From assembly GCF_003057745.1 (NCBI RefSeq), contig NZ_QBJD02000002.1, positions 62,001 to 126,000 on the forward strand: a stretch of DNA of 64,000 nucleotides. The letters run 5' to 3'. The notes under the pieces were generated by a model, which saw nothing but the letters and a program-made list of their open reading frames with translations, was not told the origin of the DNA and ran no database searches. Made by a program: the position numbers and the translations under genes. Positions 8,756 through 18,744 of the stretch are shown piece after piece. Position 1 is the first letter of the stretch. Each line of letters opens with the position of its first letter. The stretch comes from Enterobacter sp. RIT418 (GTDB lineage Bacteria; Pseudomonadota; Gammaproteobacteria; Enterobacterales; Enterobacteriaceae).

Positions 8756-9256
8756 TCAATCGGCAAAATTACGCCAGATATCCTGAATATCTTCCATGAG
8801 AAAGCCGCGGTAGAGCAAAAAGCGTTGGATTTTGACTTTTTCTGAAAATTCGCGCGCCAGCGGTTCACCGTATTTACGCACGGCCTGCTCGCGCGCCAGC
8901 TCGCACCAGTCGATGTCGCATTCGCGCATCGCTTTTTCAATGGATTCCCGGGCAACGCCTTTCTGGTTCAGCTCCTGGCGGATACGTGCGGGGCCATATC
9001 CCTTGCGGCCGCGGCTGGCCAGAAACCGCCCGGCGAAACGATCATCGTCCAGATAACGCTGCTCGTAGCACCAGGCGATGACGCGATCGTAATCTTCAGC
9101 CGTGGCATCAATCTCTTCCGGACCGTTTTTGCTCATGACGGGCGCTGACAGCTTTCGCCGTAGCTCCTGTTCACTGTGGTCACGCACGGCAAGAATGCGT
9201 ACGGCACGGTCCAGCAAGCGCGAGTAGGCGGGTCGGCGTGTTGTCGGTTCACTCAT
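8756..9256 (-). CDS. recX: RecA-modulating protein RecX
   Basis: 166 residues, matching E. coli RecX. It is an all-helical, three-repeat protein that caps and destabilises RecA filaments. Typical segments are [24 protein letters not shown] near residue 20 (here [20 protein letters not shown]) and [20 protein letters not shown] in the second repeat. It lies 68 bases downstream of recA, beyond the recA terminator, so it is probably made by read-through as in E. coli. Confidence 0.96.
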   Translation of the reverse strand: MSEPTTRRPAYSRLLDRAVRILAVRDHSEQELRRKLSAPVMSKNGPEEIDATAEDYDRVIAWCYEQRYLDDDRFAGRFLASRGRKGYGPARIRQELNQKGVARESIEKAMRECDIDWCELAREQAVRKYGEPLAREFSEKVKIQRFLLYRGFLMEDIQDIWRNFAD

Positions 9257-9281
9257 AAAAAACCTGCAGATTCAGAAATGC

Positions 9282-9305
9282 AAAAAGGGCCGCATCAGCA
9301 GCCCT
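9282..9305 (-). terminator. recA terminator
   Basis: On the minus strand, GGGCTGC and GCGGCCC can pair around a short loop and are followed by TTTTTGC, about 20 bases past the recA stop. Leaky termination here would set the low recX:recA ratio known in E. coli. Confidence 0.8.
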
Positions 9306-9324
9306 TCATCTTTACACGAGAGAC

Positions 9325-10419
<1,095 letters not shown>

Positions 10420-10448
10420 TCACCGTGGATTTCTGTTCTGTTGATGCA

Positions 10449-10476
10449 ATTATACTGTATGGTCATACAGTATCAA
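10449..10476 (-). promoter_or_regulatory. recA promoter with overlapping LexA (SOS) box
   Basis: On the minus strand TTGATA (10471-10476) and TATAAT (10449-10454) are spaced by 16 bases. The palindrome TACTGTATGGTCATACAGTA (10453-10472, CTGT-N8-ACAG) lies between and overlaps both elements, so LexA would occlude polymerase. It differs from the K-12 recA box only at the centre. It abuts the pncC stop at 10473. Confidence 0.97.
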
Positions 10477-10970
10477 GTATTTTGTAGAAATTGTTGCCAG
10501 AGCGTTTTCAACGCATATTCCGTTGCCTGCCGGCGCACGCTTTCACGATCGCCGCTAAAGCATTCGCGGCGGGTGATCCCCTCACCTTTTGAGGTGGCGA
10601 ACCCAAACCAGACGGTGCCAACGGGCTTCACGTCGCTGCCGCCGTCAGGCCCCGCGATGCCGCTAATGGAAATGGCATAATCCGCGCGCGCCTCTTTGAG
10701 CGCGCCAATTGCCATTTCAATCACTACCGGTTCGCTGACCGCACCGTGCTGCTCCAGCGTCGCTTCATGCACGCCAATCATCTGCGCCTTAGCTTCGTTA
10801 CTGTAGGTCACAAAGCCGCGTTCAAACCAGGCGGAACTGCCCGCGATATCCGTGATAACTTTGGCAACCCAGCCGCCGGTGCAGGACTCCGCGGTGGTGA
10901 GGGTTGCACCACGCTGCTTCAGCGCCAGCCCTACCACTTCGCTCAGCTGCATCAATTCATGGTCAGTCAT
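10473..10970 (-). CDS. pncC: Nicotinamide-nucleotide amidase PncC (CinA C-terminal family)
   Basis: 165 residues from ATG 10968-10970 (MTDHELMQLSEVVG), the E. coli length. The reading frame stays open much further upstream, but that extension is arginine-rich and has no family match. It deamidates NMN to nicotinic acid mononucleotide in the pyridine nucleotide salvage cycle. Conserved segments are TTAESCTGGWVAK, FVTYSNEAK and SISGIAGPDGG. Its stop codon touches the recA SOS box. Confidence 0.95.
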   Translation of the reverse strand: MTDHELMQLSEVVGLALKQRGATLTTAESCTGGWVAKVITDIAGSSAWFERGFVTYSNEAKAQMIGVHEATLEQHGAVSEPVVIEMAIGALKEARADYAISISGIAGPDGGSDVKPVGTVWFGFATSKGEGITRRECFSGDRESVRRQATEYALKTLWQQFLQNT

Positions 10971-11062
10971 TCTCGCTCCAGGCTTCGGAAAAACGTGCAG
11001 CACAAGATAGCACTTTCCGGTGAGATATGGGGACGAGGTTCCGGTTTTACGAGGGGCATTCA

Positions 11063-11090
11063 GAAAAAAGCCGATGCGCGCGCACCGGCT
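11063..11090 (-). terminator. Terminator of mltB
   Basis: On the minus strand AGCCGGTG and its partner in CATCGGCT form a GC-rich hairpin (11069-11090) followed by TTTTTTC. It starts about 25 bases after the mltB stop and has the form of a Rho-independent terminator. Confidence 0.8.
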
Positions 11091-11115
11091 CAGGAAAAGG
11101 GGTGACGAGAAAGAA

Positions 11116-12216
11116 TTACTGGCTAAACGGTGACGCCGCCGGGACGCGCGCCTGGGACACCGCCAGCCCAAGCTGCCATACCGCCATAGCGTAATGGGTG
11201 CTGTGATTATAGCGGGTAATGGTGTAGAAGTTCGGCATGCCGTACCAGTACTGGTAGCCGGTCCCCACGTCCAGACGCAGCAGGCTCACCTGGTCCACGT
11301 TGCCCAGCGGCTGCGTTGGCGTTAAGCCCGCCGCCGTCAGCTGCGCCACGCTGTATTTGGTTTTAAAGCCATTATCCAGCCCGAACGCCTCGCCGTTAGC
11401 CTGCACCGCAACCTGCCCGCCCGGGGTCCAGCCGTGCGCCTTAAAGTAGTTAGCGACGCTGCCGATGGCATCCTCAGGGTCCCACAGGTTGATGTGTCCA
11501 TCACCATTAAAATCAACGGCATATTGCTTGTAGGACGACGGCATAAACTGGCCGTAGCCCATCGCGCCGGCAAACGAACCCTTCAGATCGAGCGGGTCAT
11601 CCTGCTCGTCGCGCGCCATCAGCAGGAAGGTTTCCAGCTCGGACGAGAAGTATTCAGCGCGGCGCGGATAGTTAAACGACAGCGTCGCCAGCGCGTCAAG
11701 AATGCGGGTTTTGCCCATCACGCGGCCCCAGCGCGTCTCCACGCCGATAATGCCGACGATGATTTCCGGCGGCACGCCGTAGACCTGCCACGCGCGGTTC
11801 AGGGCATCTTCATACTGATTCCAGAACGCCACGCCGTTTTGCACGTTGTCCGGGGTGATGAACTGCTTGCGATAGCGCAGCCATGCGCCGTTTGGCCCGG
11901 TTGGCACCTGCGCCGTCGGCGCCTGCCTGTCCATCAGGCGCAGGACGTAGTCCAGACGTTTCGCCTGGGACAAAATTTCATGCAGCTGCTGGCGGTCAAA
12001 GCCATGCTTGCTGACCATCTTATCGATGAACTGCTCGGCGGCCGGATTGTTCGCAAAGTCGCCGCCCATCTGCATCATGTTGTGCTGCGGCTCCAGCAGA
12101 AAGCCCCCGGAGGGCGCGCCAGCCGTTTGCTGGGCTGCTTCAGTTTTCGGTTTGCTATTACAGGCAGAAAGCAGAATCAGCGCGGGTAACAACGCTGCAT
12201 AACGACGCTTGAGCAT
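11116..12216 (-). CDS. mltB: Membrane-bound lytic murein transglycosylase B
   Basis: 366 residues from ATG 12214-12216. That start gives a lipoprotein signal MLKRRYAALLPALILLSAC with lipobox LSAC (Cys19), so the protein is anchored in the outer membrane facing the periplasm. It cleaves peptidoglycan glycan strands to 1,6-anhydro-muropeptides. The catalytic glutamate lies in GVETRWGRVMG. The motif AMGYGQFMPSSYKQYAVDFN and a calcium-binding EF-hand-like DFNGDGHINLWD follow. In E. coli the srl operon comes next; here gutQ follows on the opposite strand. Confidence 0.96.
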   Translation of the reverse strand: MLKRRYAALLPALILLSACNSKPKTEAAQQTAGAPSGGFLLEPQHNMMQMGGDFANNPAAEQFIDKMVSKHGFDRQQLHEILSQAKRLDYVLRLMDRQAPTAQVPTGPNGAWLRYRKQFITPDNVQNGVAFWNQYEDALNRAWQVYGVPPEIIVGIIGVETRWGRVMGKTRILDALATLSFNYPRRAEYFSSELETFLLMARDEQDDPLDLKGSFAGAMGYGQFMPSSYKQYAVDFNGDGHINLWDPEDAIGSVANYFKAHGWTPGGQVAVQANGEAFGLDNGFKTKYSVAQLTAAGLTPTQPLGNVDQVSLLRLDVGTGYQYWYGMPNFYTITRYNHSTHYAMAVWQLGLAVSQARVPAASPFSQ

Positions 12217-12402
12217 GTGACATCCATTTAACGAATCGATAAGTGCCAATTATGGTAAAGCATCCCCAACACCACAAGGAAGCGGTTATGTGGCGGTATG
12301 CAAAATCTTTCACCTTTAACCATGATCGCCAGAAGGGTATGCATTACTATTAACGCCCCCGCTGCTGAGCCGGGGATGGAACGATCGAAACCGGAGAGAA
12401 CA

Positions 12403-13368
12403 ATGAGTGATTTTCTGTTAAAGGCAGGCCGTCAAACCCTGATGCTGGAGCTGCAGGAGGCGAGCCGCCTGCCCGAGCGGCTGGGTGAAGATTTTGTCCG
12501 CGCGGCAAACACCATTATCCAGTGCGAGGGAAAAGTGATTGTGGCAGGCATCGGAAAGTCCGGCCATATCGGCAAAAAGATTGCCGCCACGCTTGCCAGC
12601 ACCGGAACGCCTGCGTTCTTCGTCCACCCGGCCGAAGCGCTGCACGGCGACCTGGGCATGATCGAAAGTCGCGACGTGATGCTGTTTATCTCCTATTCAG
12701 GTTCGGCGAAAGAGCTGGATCTCATTATCCCGCGCCTGCAGGAAAAATCGGTCGCCCTGCTGGCGATGACCGGCAAATCCCGCTCGCCGCTGGCGCTGGC
12801 CGCGAAGGCCGTGCTGGATATCTCCGTGGAGCGCGAAGCCTGCCCGATGCACCTTGCGCCCACCTCCAGCACCGTCAATACGCTGATGATGGGCGACGCG
12901 CTGGCGATGGCGGTGATGCAGGCGCGCGGCTTTAACGAAGAAGATTTTGCCCGTTCGCATCCGGCAGGTGCGCTCGGCGCGCGCCTGCTCAACAAGGTGC
13001 ACCACCTGATGCGCACCGACGATGCCATCCCGCAGGTTAAGCTCGAGACCAGCGTGATGGACGCGATGCTCGAACTGAGCCGTACCGGGCTGGGGCTGGT
13101 GGCCGTGTGCGATCGCGAGGGTGTCGTGAAGGGCGTATTTACCGACGGCGACCTTCGCCGCTGGCTGGTGGGCGGCGGCAAGCTGGAATCAGAGGTCGCC
13201 AAAGCGATGACGCGCGGCGGCCTGACGCTCAATGCCGACAGCCGCGCCATCGAGGCCAAAGAGGTACTGATGAAGCGCAAAATCACCGCCGCGCCGGTGG
13301 TCGACGAAAATGGCAGGCTGTGCGGCGCCATTAACCTGCAGGATTTCTACCAGGCCGGCATTATTTAA
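12403..13368 (+). CDS. gutQ: Arabinose-5-phosphate isomerase GutQ
   Basis: 321 residues from ATG 12403, the E. coli GutQ length; GAGAGAAC precedes it. It interconverts ribulose-5-phosphate and arabinose-5-phosphate, the KDO precursor. The N-terminal SIS domain has [20 protein letters not shown] and [10 protein letters not shown]. Two C-terminal CBS domains follow ([13 protein letters not shown], then [11 protein letters not shown] and [10 protein letters not shown]). In E. coli gutQ ends the srl operon, but srlAEBD-gutM-srlR are missing here. It must use its own promoter in 12217-12402, which I could not pinpoint. The 3' end overlaps norR by eight bases. Confidence 0.96.
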   Translation: MSDFLLKAGRQTLMLELQEASRLPERLGEDFVRAANTIIQCEGKVIVAGIGKSGHIGKKIAATLASTGTPAFFVHPAEALHGDLGMIESRDVMLFISYSGSAKELDLIIPRLQEKSVALLAMTGKSRSPLALAAKAVLDISVEREACPMHLAPTSSTVNTLMMGDALAMAVMQARGFNEEDFARSHPAGALGARLLNKVHHLMRTDDAIPQVKLETSVMDAMLELSRTGLGLVAVCDREGVVKGVFTDGDLRRWLVGGGKLESEVAKAMTRGGLTLNADSRAIEAKEVLMKRKITAAPVVDENGRLCGAINLQDFYQAGII

Positions 13369-14872
13369 GGCCCAGACGTTTCGCCAGCCGGTGCAGGTTG
13401 GCGACGTCCATCTCCAGCGCCCGCGCGCACGCCGCCCAGCTGCGGTTGTTTTGCTCTAGCGCCAGGGCGATCCTCTGGCGCTGAAACGCCTCCGTCGCCT
13501 CGCGCAGGTTCTCGCAGGCAATCTCAGGCACCTCGCGGTTAATCACCAGCGCGTTTTCGTCATGCCGCGCAAAGTGGCTGGCGTGAATCACCACCTCATC
13601 CCCCGAGCGCGTCGCCCGCGCCAGCACCACCGCCCGGTGAATGGCGTGCTCAAGCTCGCGAACGTTGCCCGGCCAGCCGTAGCTCAGCAGGTGTGCTCGC
13701 GCGCCGGGGCTGAGCACCACGCGGGAGAGCCCCATTTTCAGCCGACACTGCTCGCAGAAATACCCTGCCAGCAGCACCACATCTTCACCGCGCTCGCGAA
13801 GCGGGGGTACGGAAAGGGGAAACACGCTCAGGCGATGGAACAGATCGGCGCGAAACGCCCCGGCCAGCACCGCCTCGCGCAGGTCGCGGTTGGTGGCCGC
13901 CAGCACGCGCACGTCAACGCGCAGGCTGCGGTCATCGCCGACGCGCTGAATATCGCCGTACTGCAGCACGCGAAGCAGCTTGGCCTGTAACGACAGGGAA
14001 AGCTCGCCGATTTCATCCAGGAATAGCGTGCCGTTGTCCGCCATCTCAAACTTGCCGCTGCGGTTGCTGATGGCCCCGGTAAACGCCCCCTTCACGTGGC
14101 CGAACAGCTCGCTCTCGGCCACGCTTTCCGGCAGGGCGGCGCAGTTAAGGTAGACCAGCGGGTTCACCGCGCGCGGCGAGGCCTCGTGGATGGATTTCGC
14201 CACCAGCTCTTTGCCGGTCCCCGTTTCGCCGAAAATCAGCACGTTAAGATCGGACGCTGCCACAATCTCGATCTCTTTCTTAAGCTGGAGCATACCCGGC
14301 GACAGGCCAATCATCTCCGTATGCGTGACCTGCTCAAACGACGCCGGGCTGCCCGGCAGAATGTTCTGGCTCTCCAGCTGTTCAATCAGCAGCGCGTTGT
14401 TGAGCGCGCCGGACGCCAGGGCGGCGATCAGCCGAAGCTCTTCGTCGCTGAAGGTGTCGAACTGGTCAGGAGACATGCCGTCGAGCGTCAGGGCTCCAAT
14501 CAGGTTTTGCCCGGCAAACAGCGGCAGGCCGATGCACGCGTGGACCTTCAGGCTTTCCTGACCGGGAATAAGGCCGTCATACGGGTCGGGCAGCGCGCTG
14601 TCCGCCGGGAAGCGCACCACGTCTCCGGCGCGGGCGATGGTCTCGAGGCGCGGGTGGCCTTCAAGCATAAAGCGCCGCCCCAGCACGTCCTGCGCCAGCC
14701 CGTCGATCGCCAGCGGAATAAACTGCCGCCCCTCGTAGCGCAGCAGCGCCGAGGCGTCGCAGCCCAGCACGTGGCGCAGCGTGGAGATCAGCCGCTGAAA
14801 ACGATCCGGGTGGCCGATACCGGTTTGCAATTCAATGGCGATCTTCGCCAGCACCTCTACGGAAAAGCTCAT
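13361..14872 (-). CDS. norR: Nitric oxide-responsive sigma54 activator NorR
   Basis: 503 residues from ATG 14870-14872 ([18 protein letters not shown]). An upstream in-frame start would lie in the NorR-site region and is not supported. The N-terminal GAF domain senses NO at a non-haem iron. The central AAA+ domain has Walker A GETGTGKE, the sigma54 loop GAFTGA and Walker B LFLDEIG. A C-terminal Fis-type HTH ([20 protein letters not shown]) binds DNA. It activates norVW, divergently placed, through the three sites at 14885-14940. Confidence 0.97.
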   Translation of the reverse strand: MSFSVEVLAKIAIELQTGIGHPDRFQRLISTLRHVLGCDASALLRYEGRQFIPLAIDGLAQDVLGRRFMLEGHPRLETIARAGDVVRFPADSALPDPYDGLIPGQESLKVHACIGLPLFAGQNLIGALTLDGMSPDQFDTFSDEELRLIAALASGALNNALLIEQLESQNILPGSPASFEQVTHTEMIGLSPGMLQLKKEIEIVAASDLNVLIFGETGTGKELVAKSIHEASPRAVNPLVYLNCAALPESVAESELFGHVKGAFTGAISNRSGKFEMADNGTLFLDEIGELSLSLQAKLLRVLQYGDIQRVGDDRSLRVDVRVLAATNRDLREAVLAGAFRADLFHRLSVFPLSVPPLRERGEDVVLLAGYFCEQCRLKMGLSRVVLSPGARAHLLSYGWPGNVRELEHAIHRAVVLARATRSGDEVVIHASHFARHDENALVINREVPEIACENLREATEAFQRQRIALALEQNNRSWAACARALEMDVANLHRLAKRLGLK

Positions 14873-14884
14873 CTGCGCCTCGCT

Positions 14885-14940
14885 GTCATTTTGACAATGC
14901 ATCATGTCATATTGACAATAAAACACATAGTCATAATGAC
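14885..14940 (+). promoter_or_regulatory. Three NorR enhancer sites
   Basis: GTCATTTTGAC (14885-14895), GTCATATTGAC (14906-14916) and GTCATAATGAC (14930-14940) each fit GT-N7-AC with a near-palindromic core. Spacing between starts is 21 and 24 bases. Three sites upstream of norV are known to be needed for NorR activation in E. coli, and the arrangement is preserved. Site 1 lies 13 bases upstream of the norR start and may contribute to autoregulation. Confidence 0.93.
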
Positions 14941-14994
14941 TACTCACTTCGGATAATAAAAATTAAAAGCATTTAAAATCAATAAAATAAAAGT

Positions 14995-15010
14995 TGGCAC
15001 GCAACTTGAT
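14995..15010 (+). promoter_or_regulatory. sigma54-type promoter of norVW
   Basis: TGGCACGCAACTTGAT carries the -24 GG (14996-14997) and a GA in place of the usual -12 GC (15008-15009), with the ten-base spacing expected of sigma54. It lies 55 bases downstream of NorR site 3 and 50 before norV. An IHF-like A/T-rich run with AATCAATAAAATA lies between enhancer and promoter. Confidence 0.8.
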
Positions 15011-15060
15011 ATAGCTAATCCATCTTTTTTGAAACACGCGATATTAAAGCTGAGGTTGCT

Positions 15061-16503
15061 ATGTCTATTCTGGTTAAAAATAACATTCATTGGGTTGGTC
15101 AACGTGACTGGGAGGTACGTGATTTTCACGGCACGGAATACAAAACGCTGCGCGGCAGCAGCTACAACAGCTATCTCATCCGTGAAGGTAAAAACGTCCT
15201 GATCGATACCGTCGATCACAAATTCAGCCGCGAGTTCGTGCAGAACCTGCGCGGCGAAATCGACCTAAACGACATCGACTACATCATCATCAACCATGCG
15301 GAAGAGGACCACGCCGGGGCGCTGACCGAGCTGATGTCCCACATTCCGGACACGCCAATCTACTGCACCACCAACGCCATCGACTCCATCAACGGCCATC
15401 ACCACCATCCGGAGTGGAACTTCCACACCGTGAAAACCGGCGACGCGCTGGATATCGGCAACGGCAAGCAGCTGATCTTCGTTGAAACGCCGATGCTCCA
15501 CTGGCCGGACAGCATGATGACCTACATGACCGGCGACGCGGTGCTGTTCAGCAACGACGCCTTCGGCCAGCACTACTGCGACGAGCGCCTGTTCAATGAC
15601 GAAGTGGACCAGACCGAACTGTTCGAGCAGTGCCAGCGCTACTACGCCAACATCCTGACGCCGTTCAGCCGCCTGGTAACGCCGAAAATTACCGAGATCC
15701 TCGGCTTTAACCTGCCGGTGGATATGATTGCCACCTCCCACGGCGTGGTGTGGCGCGAAAACCCAACCCAAATTGTAGAGCTGTACCTGAAGTGGGCGGC
15801 GGACTATCAGGAAGATCGCATCACCATTTTCTACGACACCATGTCCAACAACACCCGCATGATGGCGGACGCGATTGCTCAGGGCATCAACGAAGTCGAT
15901 CCGAACGTGGCGGTGAAAATCTTCAACGTGGCGCGCAGCGATAAAAACGAGATCCTGACCAACGTCTTCCGCTCAAAAGGCGTGCTGGTGGGCACCTCAA
16001 CGATGAACAACGTGATGATGCCGAAAATCGCGGGGCTGGTGGAGGAGATGACCGGGCTGCGCTTTCGCAACAAGCGCGCCAGCGCCTTTGGCTCCCACGG
16101 CTGGAGCGGCGGCGCGGTTGACCGCCTCTCCACGCGTTTACAGGATGCCGGTTTTGAGATGTCCATGAGCCTCAAGGCAAAATGGCGCCCGGATATCGAC
16201 GCGCTGGAAGTCTGCCGCCAGCACGGGCGTGACGTTGCGCGTCAGTGGGCGCTCGCACCGCTTCCTGAAGCCACGGTAAAAACCGCTGAACAACCGCCAG
16301 CCTGCACCGCAGCGGCCAGCGCCGATCTCGGCCCGCGCATGCAGTGCAGCGTCTGCCAGTGGATTTACGATCCCGAGCTGGGCGAGCCGCTGCAGGACGT
16401 TGCCCCGGGTACGCCGTGGAGCGACGTGCCGGATAACTTCCTCTGCCCGGAATGCTCCCTCGGCAAAGACGTCTTTGACGAACTGGCAACGGAGGCAAAA
16501 TGA
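15061..16503 (+). CDS. norV: Anaerobic nitric oxide reductase flavorubredoxin NorV
   Basis: 480 residues. It reduces NO to N2O under anoxia in the cytoplasm. The N-terminal metallo-beta-lactamase-like domain binds a di-iron centre through H79-x-E81-x-D83-H84 (HAEEDHAG), with later ligands in LHWPD, NDAFG and SHGVVW. A flavodoxin-like FMN domain follows ([16 protein letters not shown]). The C-terminal rubredoxin has paired motifs CSVC and CPEC. First gene of norVW, under the sigma54/NorR region upstream. Confidence 0.98.
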   Translation: MSILVKNNIHWVGQRDWEVRDFHGTEYKTLRGSSYNSYLIREGKNVLIDTVDHKFSREFVQNLRGEIDLNDIDYIIINHAEEDHAGALTELMSHIPDTPIYCTTNAIDSINGHHHHPEWNFHTVKTGDALDIGNGKQLIFVETPMLHWPDSMMTYMTGDAVLFSNDAFGQHYCDERLFNDEVDQTELFEQCQRYYANILTPFSRLVTPKITEILGFNLPVDMIATSHGVVWRENPTQIVELYLKWAADYQEDRITIFYDTMSNNTRMMADAIAQGINEVDPNVAVKIFNVARSDKNEILTNVFRSKGVLVGTSTMNNVMMPKIAGLVEEMTGLRFRNKRASAFGSHGWSGGAVDRLSTRLQDAGFEMSMSLKAKWRPDIDALEVCRQHGRDVARQWALAPLPEATVKTAEQPPACTAAASADLGPRMQCSVCQWIYDPELGEPLQDVAPGTPWSDVPDNFLCPECSLGKDVFDELATEAK

Positions 16504-17633
16504 GCAACGGGATCGTCATCATCGGCTCGGGCTTTGCCGCCCGCCAGCTGGTGAAAAATATCCGCAAGCAGGACGCGAGCGTGCCGCTGACGGTGATCGC
16601 CGCCGACAGCATGGACGAGTACAACAAGCCGGATTTAAGCCACGTGATGAGCCAGAACCAGCGCGCCGCAGACCTCACCCGCCAGACGGCGGGGGCGTTC
16701 GCGGAGCAATTTAACCTGCGGCTGTTTCCGTACACGTGGGTGACGGACATTGACGCCGCCGCCCGCGTGGTAAAAGCCAAAGACCGGACGTGGCAGTACG
16801 ACAGGCTGGTGCTGGCAACGGGGGCAACCGCCTTCGTGCCGCCGGTTGAGGGCCGCGAGCTGATGATTACGCTCAACAGCCAGCAGGAGTATCAGGCCAG
16901 CGAAGCCGTGCTGCGCGACGCGCGTCGGGTAATGATAGTCGGCGGGGGCCTGATTGGCACCGAGCTGGCGATGGACTTCTGCCGGGCGGGCAAATCGGTC
17001 ACTCTCGTCGACCATGCGGCCAGCATTCTCTCGGCGCTGATGCCCGCAGAAGTAAGCAGTCGCTTACAGCATCGCCTGACCGATATGGGCGTGCACCTGC
17101 TGCTGAAGTCGCAGCTTCAGGGCCTGGTCAAATCCGAGGGCGGCATTCGCGCGACGCTCGACCGCGGCCGCAGCGTTGAGGTAGATGTGGTGGTCGCCGC
17201 CACCGGCCTGCGCCCGGAAACCGCACTGGCGCATCGCGCCGGCGCGGAAACGCACCGCGGCGTGAAGGTTGACAGCTACCTGCAAACCACCCGGCCCGAT
17301 ATTTACGCCCTGGGCGACTGCGCCGAAATCAACGGCCAGGTTCTGCCGTTCCTGCAGCCCATTCAGCTAAGCGCGATGTATCTGGCGAAAAACCTGCTCG
17401 GCGGCAGCGCGCCGCTGAAGCTCCCCGCCATGCTGGTGAAGGTGAAAACGCCTGCGCTGCCGCTGCACCTCGCGGGCGAAACGCAGCGACAGGATCTCAG
17501 CTGGCACATCGCCGTGGAATCACAGGGGATGGTGGCGCGCGGCGTCGACGACAGCGGCCAGCTGCGCGCCTTTGTGGTGAGCGAAGAGCGGATGAAGGAG
17601 GCGTTCGCGCTGCTGAAATTGCTACCAGCTTAA
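16500..17633 (+). CDS. norW: NADH:flavorubredoxin reductase NorW
   Basis: 377 residues. It passes electrons from NADH via FAD to the rubredoxin domain of NorV. FAD-binding [11 protein letters not shown] is at the N-terminus, NAD-binding [16 protein letters not shown] is near residue 145, and the second FAD motif IYALGDCAE lies near residue 265. Its ATG overlaps the norV stop by four bases (ATGA), indicating translational coupling. Confidence 0.97.
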   Translation: MSNGIVIIGSGFAARQLVKNIRKQDASVPLTVIAADSMDEYNKPDLSHVMSQNQRAADLTRQTAGAFAEQFNLRLFPYTWVTDIDAAARVVKAKDRTWQYDRLVLATGATAFVPPVEGRELMITLNSQQEYQASEAVLRDARRVMIVGGGLIGTELAMDFCRAGKSVTLVDHAASILSALMPAEVSSRLQHRLTDMGVHLLLKSQLQGLVKSEGGIRATLDRGRSVEVDVVVAATGLRPETALAHRAGAETHRGVKVDSYLQTTRPDIYALGDCAEINGQVLPFLQPIQLSAMYLAKNLLGGSAPLKLPAMLVKVKTPALPLHLAGETQRQDLSWHIAVESQGMVARGVDDSGQLRAFVVSEERMKEAFALLKLLPA

Positions 17634-17643
17634 CCCTCGAATT

Positions 17644-17673
17644 GCCGGGTGGCGCTCCGCTTACCCGGCCTAC
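17644..17673. repeat. REP/PU palindromic element between norW and the nickel transporter gene
   Basis: GCCGGGTGGCGCTCCGCTTA followed by CCCGGCCTAC is a typical enterobacterial REP sequence. The stem GCCGGGT/ACCCGGC lies between two convergent genes. REPs here often stabilise or end both transcripts. No other copy was noticed in the window. Confidence 0.85.
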
Positions 17674-17720
17674 TTTACAACACAACGGCAACCCCTATAG
17701 CAACAAAAGGACCGCGTGTT

Positions 17721-18743
17721 TCAGGAACGCACCACCAGCGCGTCGTACCCGCGCCAGCGGTAGTTAACCATCGAGATCAGCCAGCAGGCGACGAACAGCC
17801 CCACCACCACAAATCCGGCGTTGCCGAGGTTGTCATTCACGCCCGCCACAGCGTCCCACAGCCCGCCGCTGAGGCCAAACTTATCCATCAGCAGCCCCAG
17901 CGCTTCCAGCCCGCCGATAAACAGCGCCACCACCACCGAGGTGCCGGTGATCGTCATGTTGTAGTAAAGCTTGCGCTGCGGCTTGTTGAACGCCCAGCCG
18001 TACGCGCCCACCATCAGCAGGTTGTCGAGCGTGTCCACCAGCGCCATGCCGCTGGCGAAAAGCGCCGGGAAAACCATGATCGACCAGATCGACATGCCGT
18101 GTGAGGCGCTGGCGGCGGAGATCCCGAGCACGCCAATTTCCGTCGCAGTATCAAAGCCCAGGCCAAACAGGAAGCCGACGAGGTACATCTGCCAGCTTTT
18201 GTTCACCAGGCGGAAGGTCTTGCCAAACAGCCAGCTCATCGCCCCGCCCTGCGCCGCAGGCAACACCGCATCGCTCACCTCGCGTCCGTTTTTCAACGCC
18301 TGGAAGCTGCGCCAGACGCCGCGCAGAATGACCATATTGACCAGCGCCATCGCCAGCAGGAAGGTGGCGGAAACGGCGGTGCCAATCAGGCTGCCGGTCT
18401 CGTGGAACCACGCCATGTTTTTCTGAAACGCCGTGGCGGTCGCCGCGATGGCAATCGATGCCAGCACCACGATGGTGGAGTGGCCGAGCGAGAACCAGGC
18501 CCCCACGCCCGAAGGACGCTTGCCCTGCTGCATCATCTTGCGCGTGACGGTATCAATCGCCGCGATGTGGTCGGCATCCACCGCGTGGCGCAGCCCGTAG
18601 CCCCAGGCCAGCAGGCTTGCGGCCATCAGCGCCGTGCTGTCGCTGAAGCTGTGCCATGCCCATCCCCAGGCCAGCAGGTTAGCCATGATTAACGCCAGCA
18701 GCAGCGCCGCCGCGCGAGGTTCATTGCGTAAGAGTCGTAACAT
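17721..18743 (-). CDS. Nickel/cobalt transporter, NiCoT (HoxN/NixA) family
   Basis: 340 residues from ATG 18741-18743; an earlier in-frame ATG would run into hypF. An inner-membrane permease with about eight hydrophobic segments. All four NiCoT signatures are visible: RHAVDADHIAAID (residues about 52-64), FSLGHSTIVV, LGFDTATEIG and GMALVDTLD. It starts one base after the hypF stop, making hydN-hypF-nickel transporter a transcript serving NiFe hydrogenase assembly. K-12 has no gene here and relies on NikABCDE. Preference for nickel over cobalt is inferred from context. Confidence 0.93.
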   Translation of the reverse strand: MLRLLRNEPRAAALLLALIMANLLAWGWAWHSFSDSTALMAASLLAWGYGLRHAVDADHIAAIDTVTRKMMQQGKRPSGVGAWFSLGHSTIVVLASIAIAATATAFQKNMAWFHETGSLIGTAVSATFLLAMALVNMVILRGVWRSFQALKNGREVSDAVLPAAQGGAMSWLFGKTFRLVNKSWQMYLVGFLFGLGFDTATEIGVLGISAASASHGMSIWSIMVFPALFASGMALVDTLDNLLMVGAYGWAFNKPQRKLYYNMTITGTSVVVALFIGGLEALGLLMDKFGLSGGLWDAVAGVNDNLGNAGFVVVGLFVACWLISMVNYRWRGYDALVVRS

Positions 18744-18744
18744 T

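Noticed and set aside
17649..18104. Plus-strand ORF opposite the nickel transporter
   Set aside because: Antisense shadow; it starts within the REP region and has no recognisable family.
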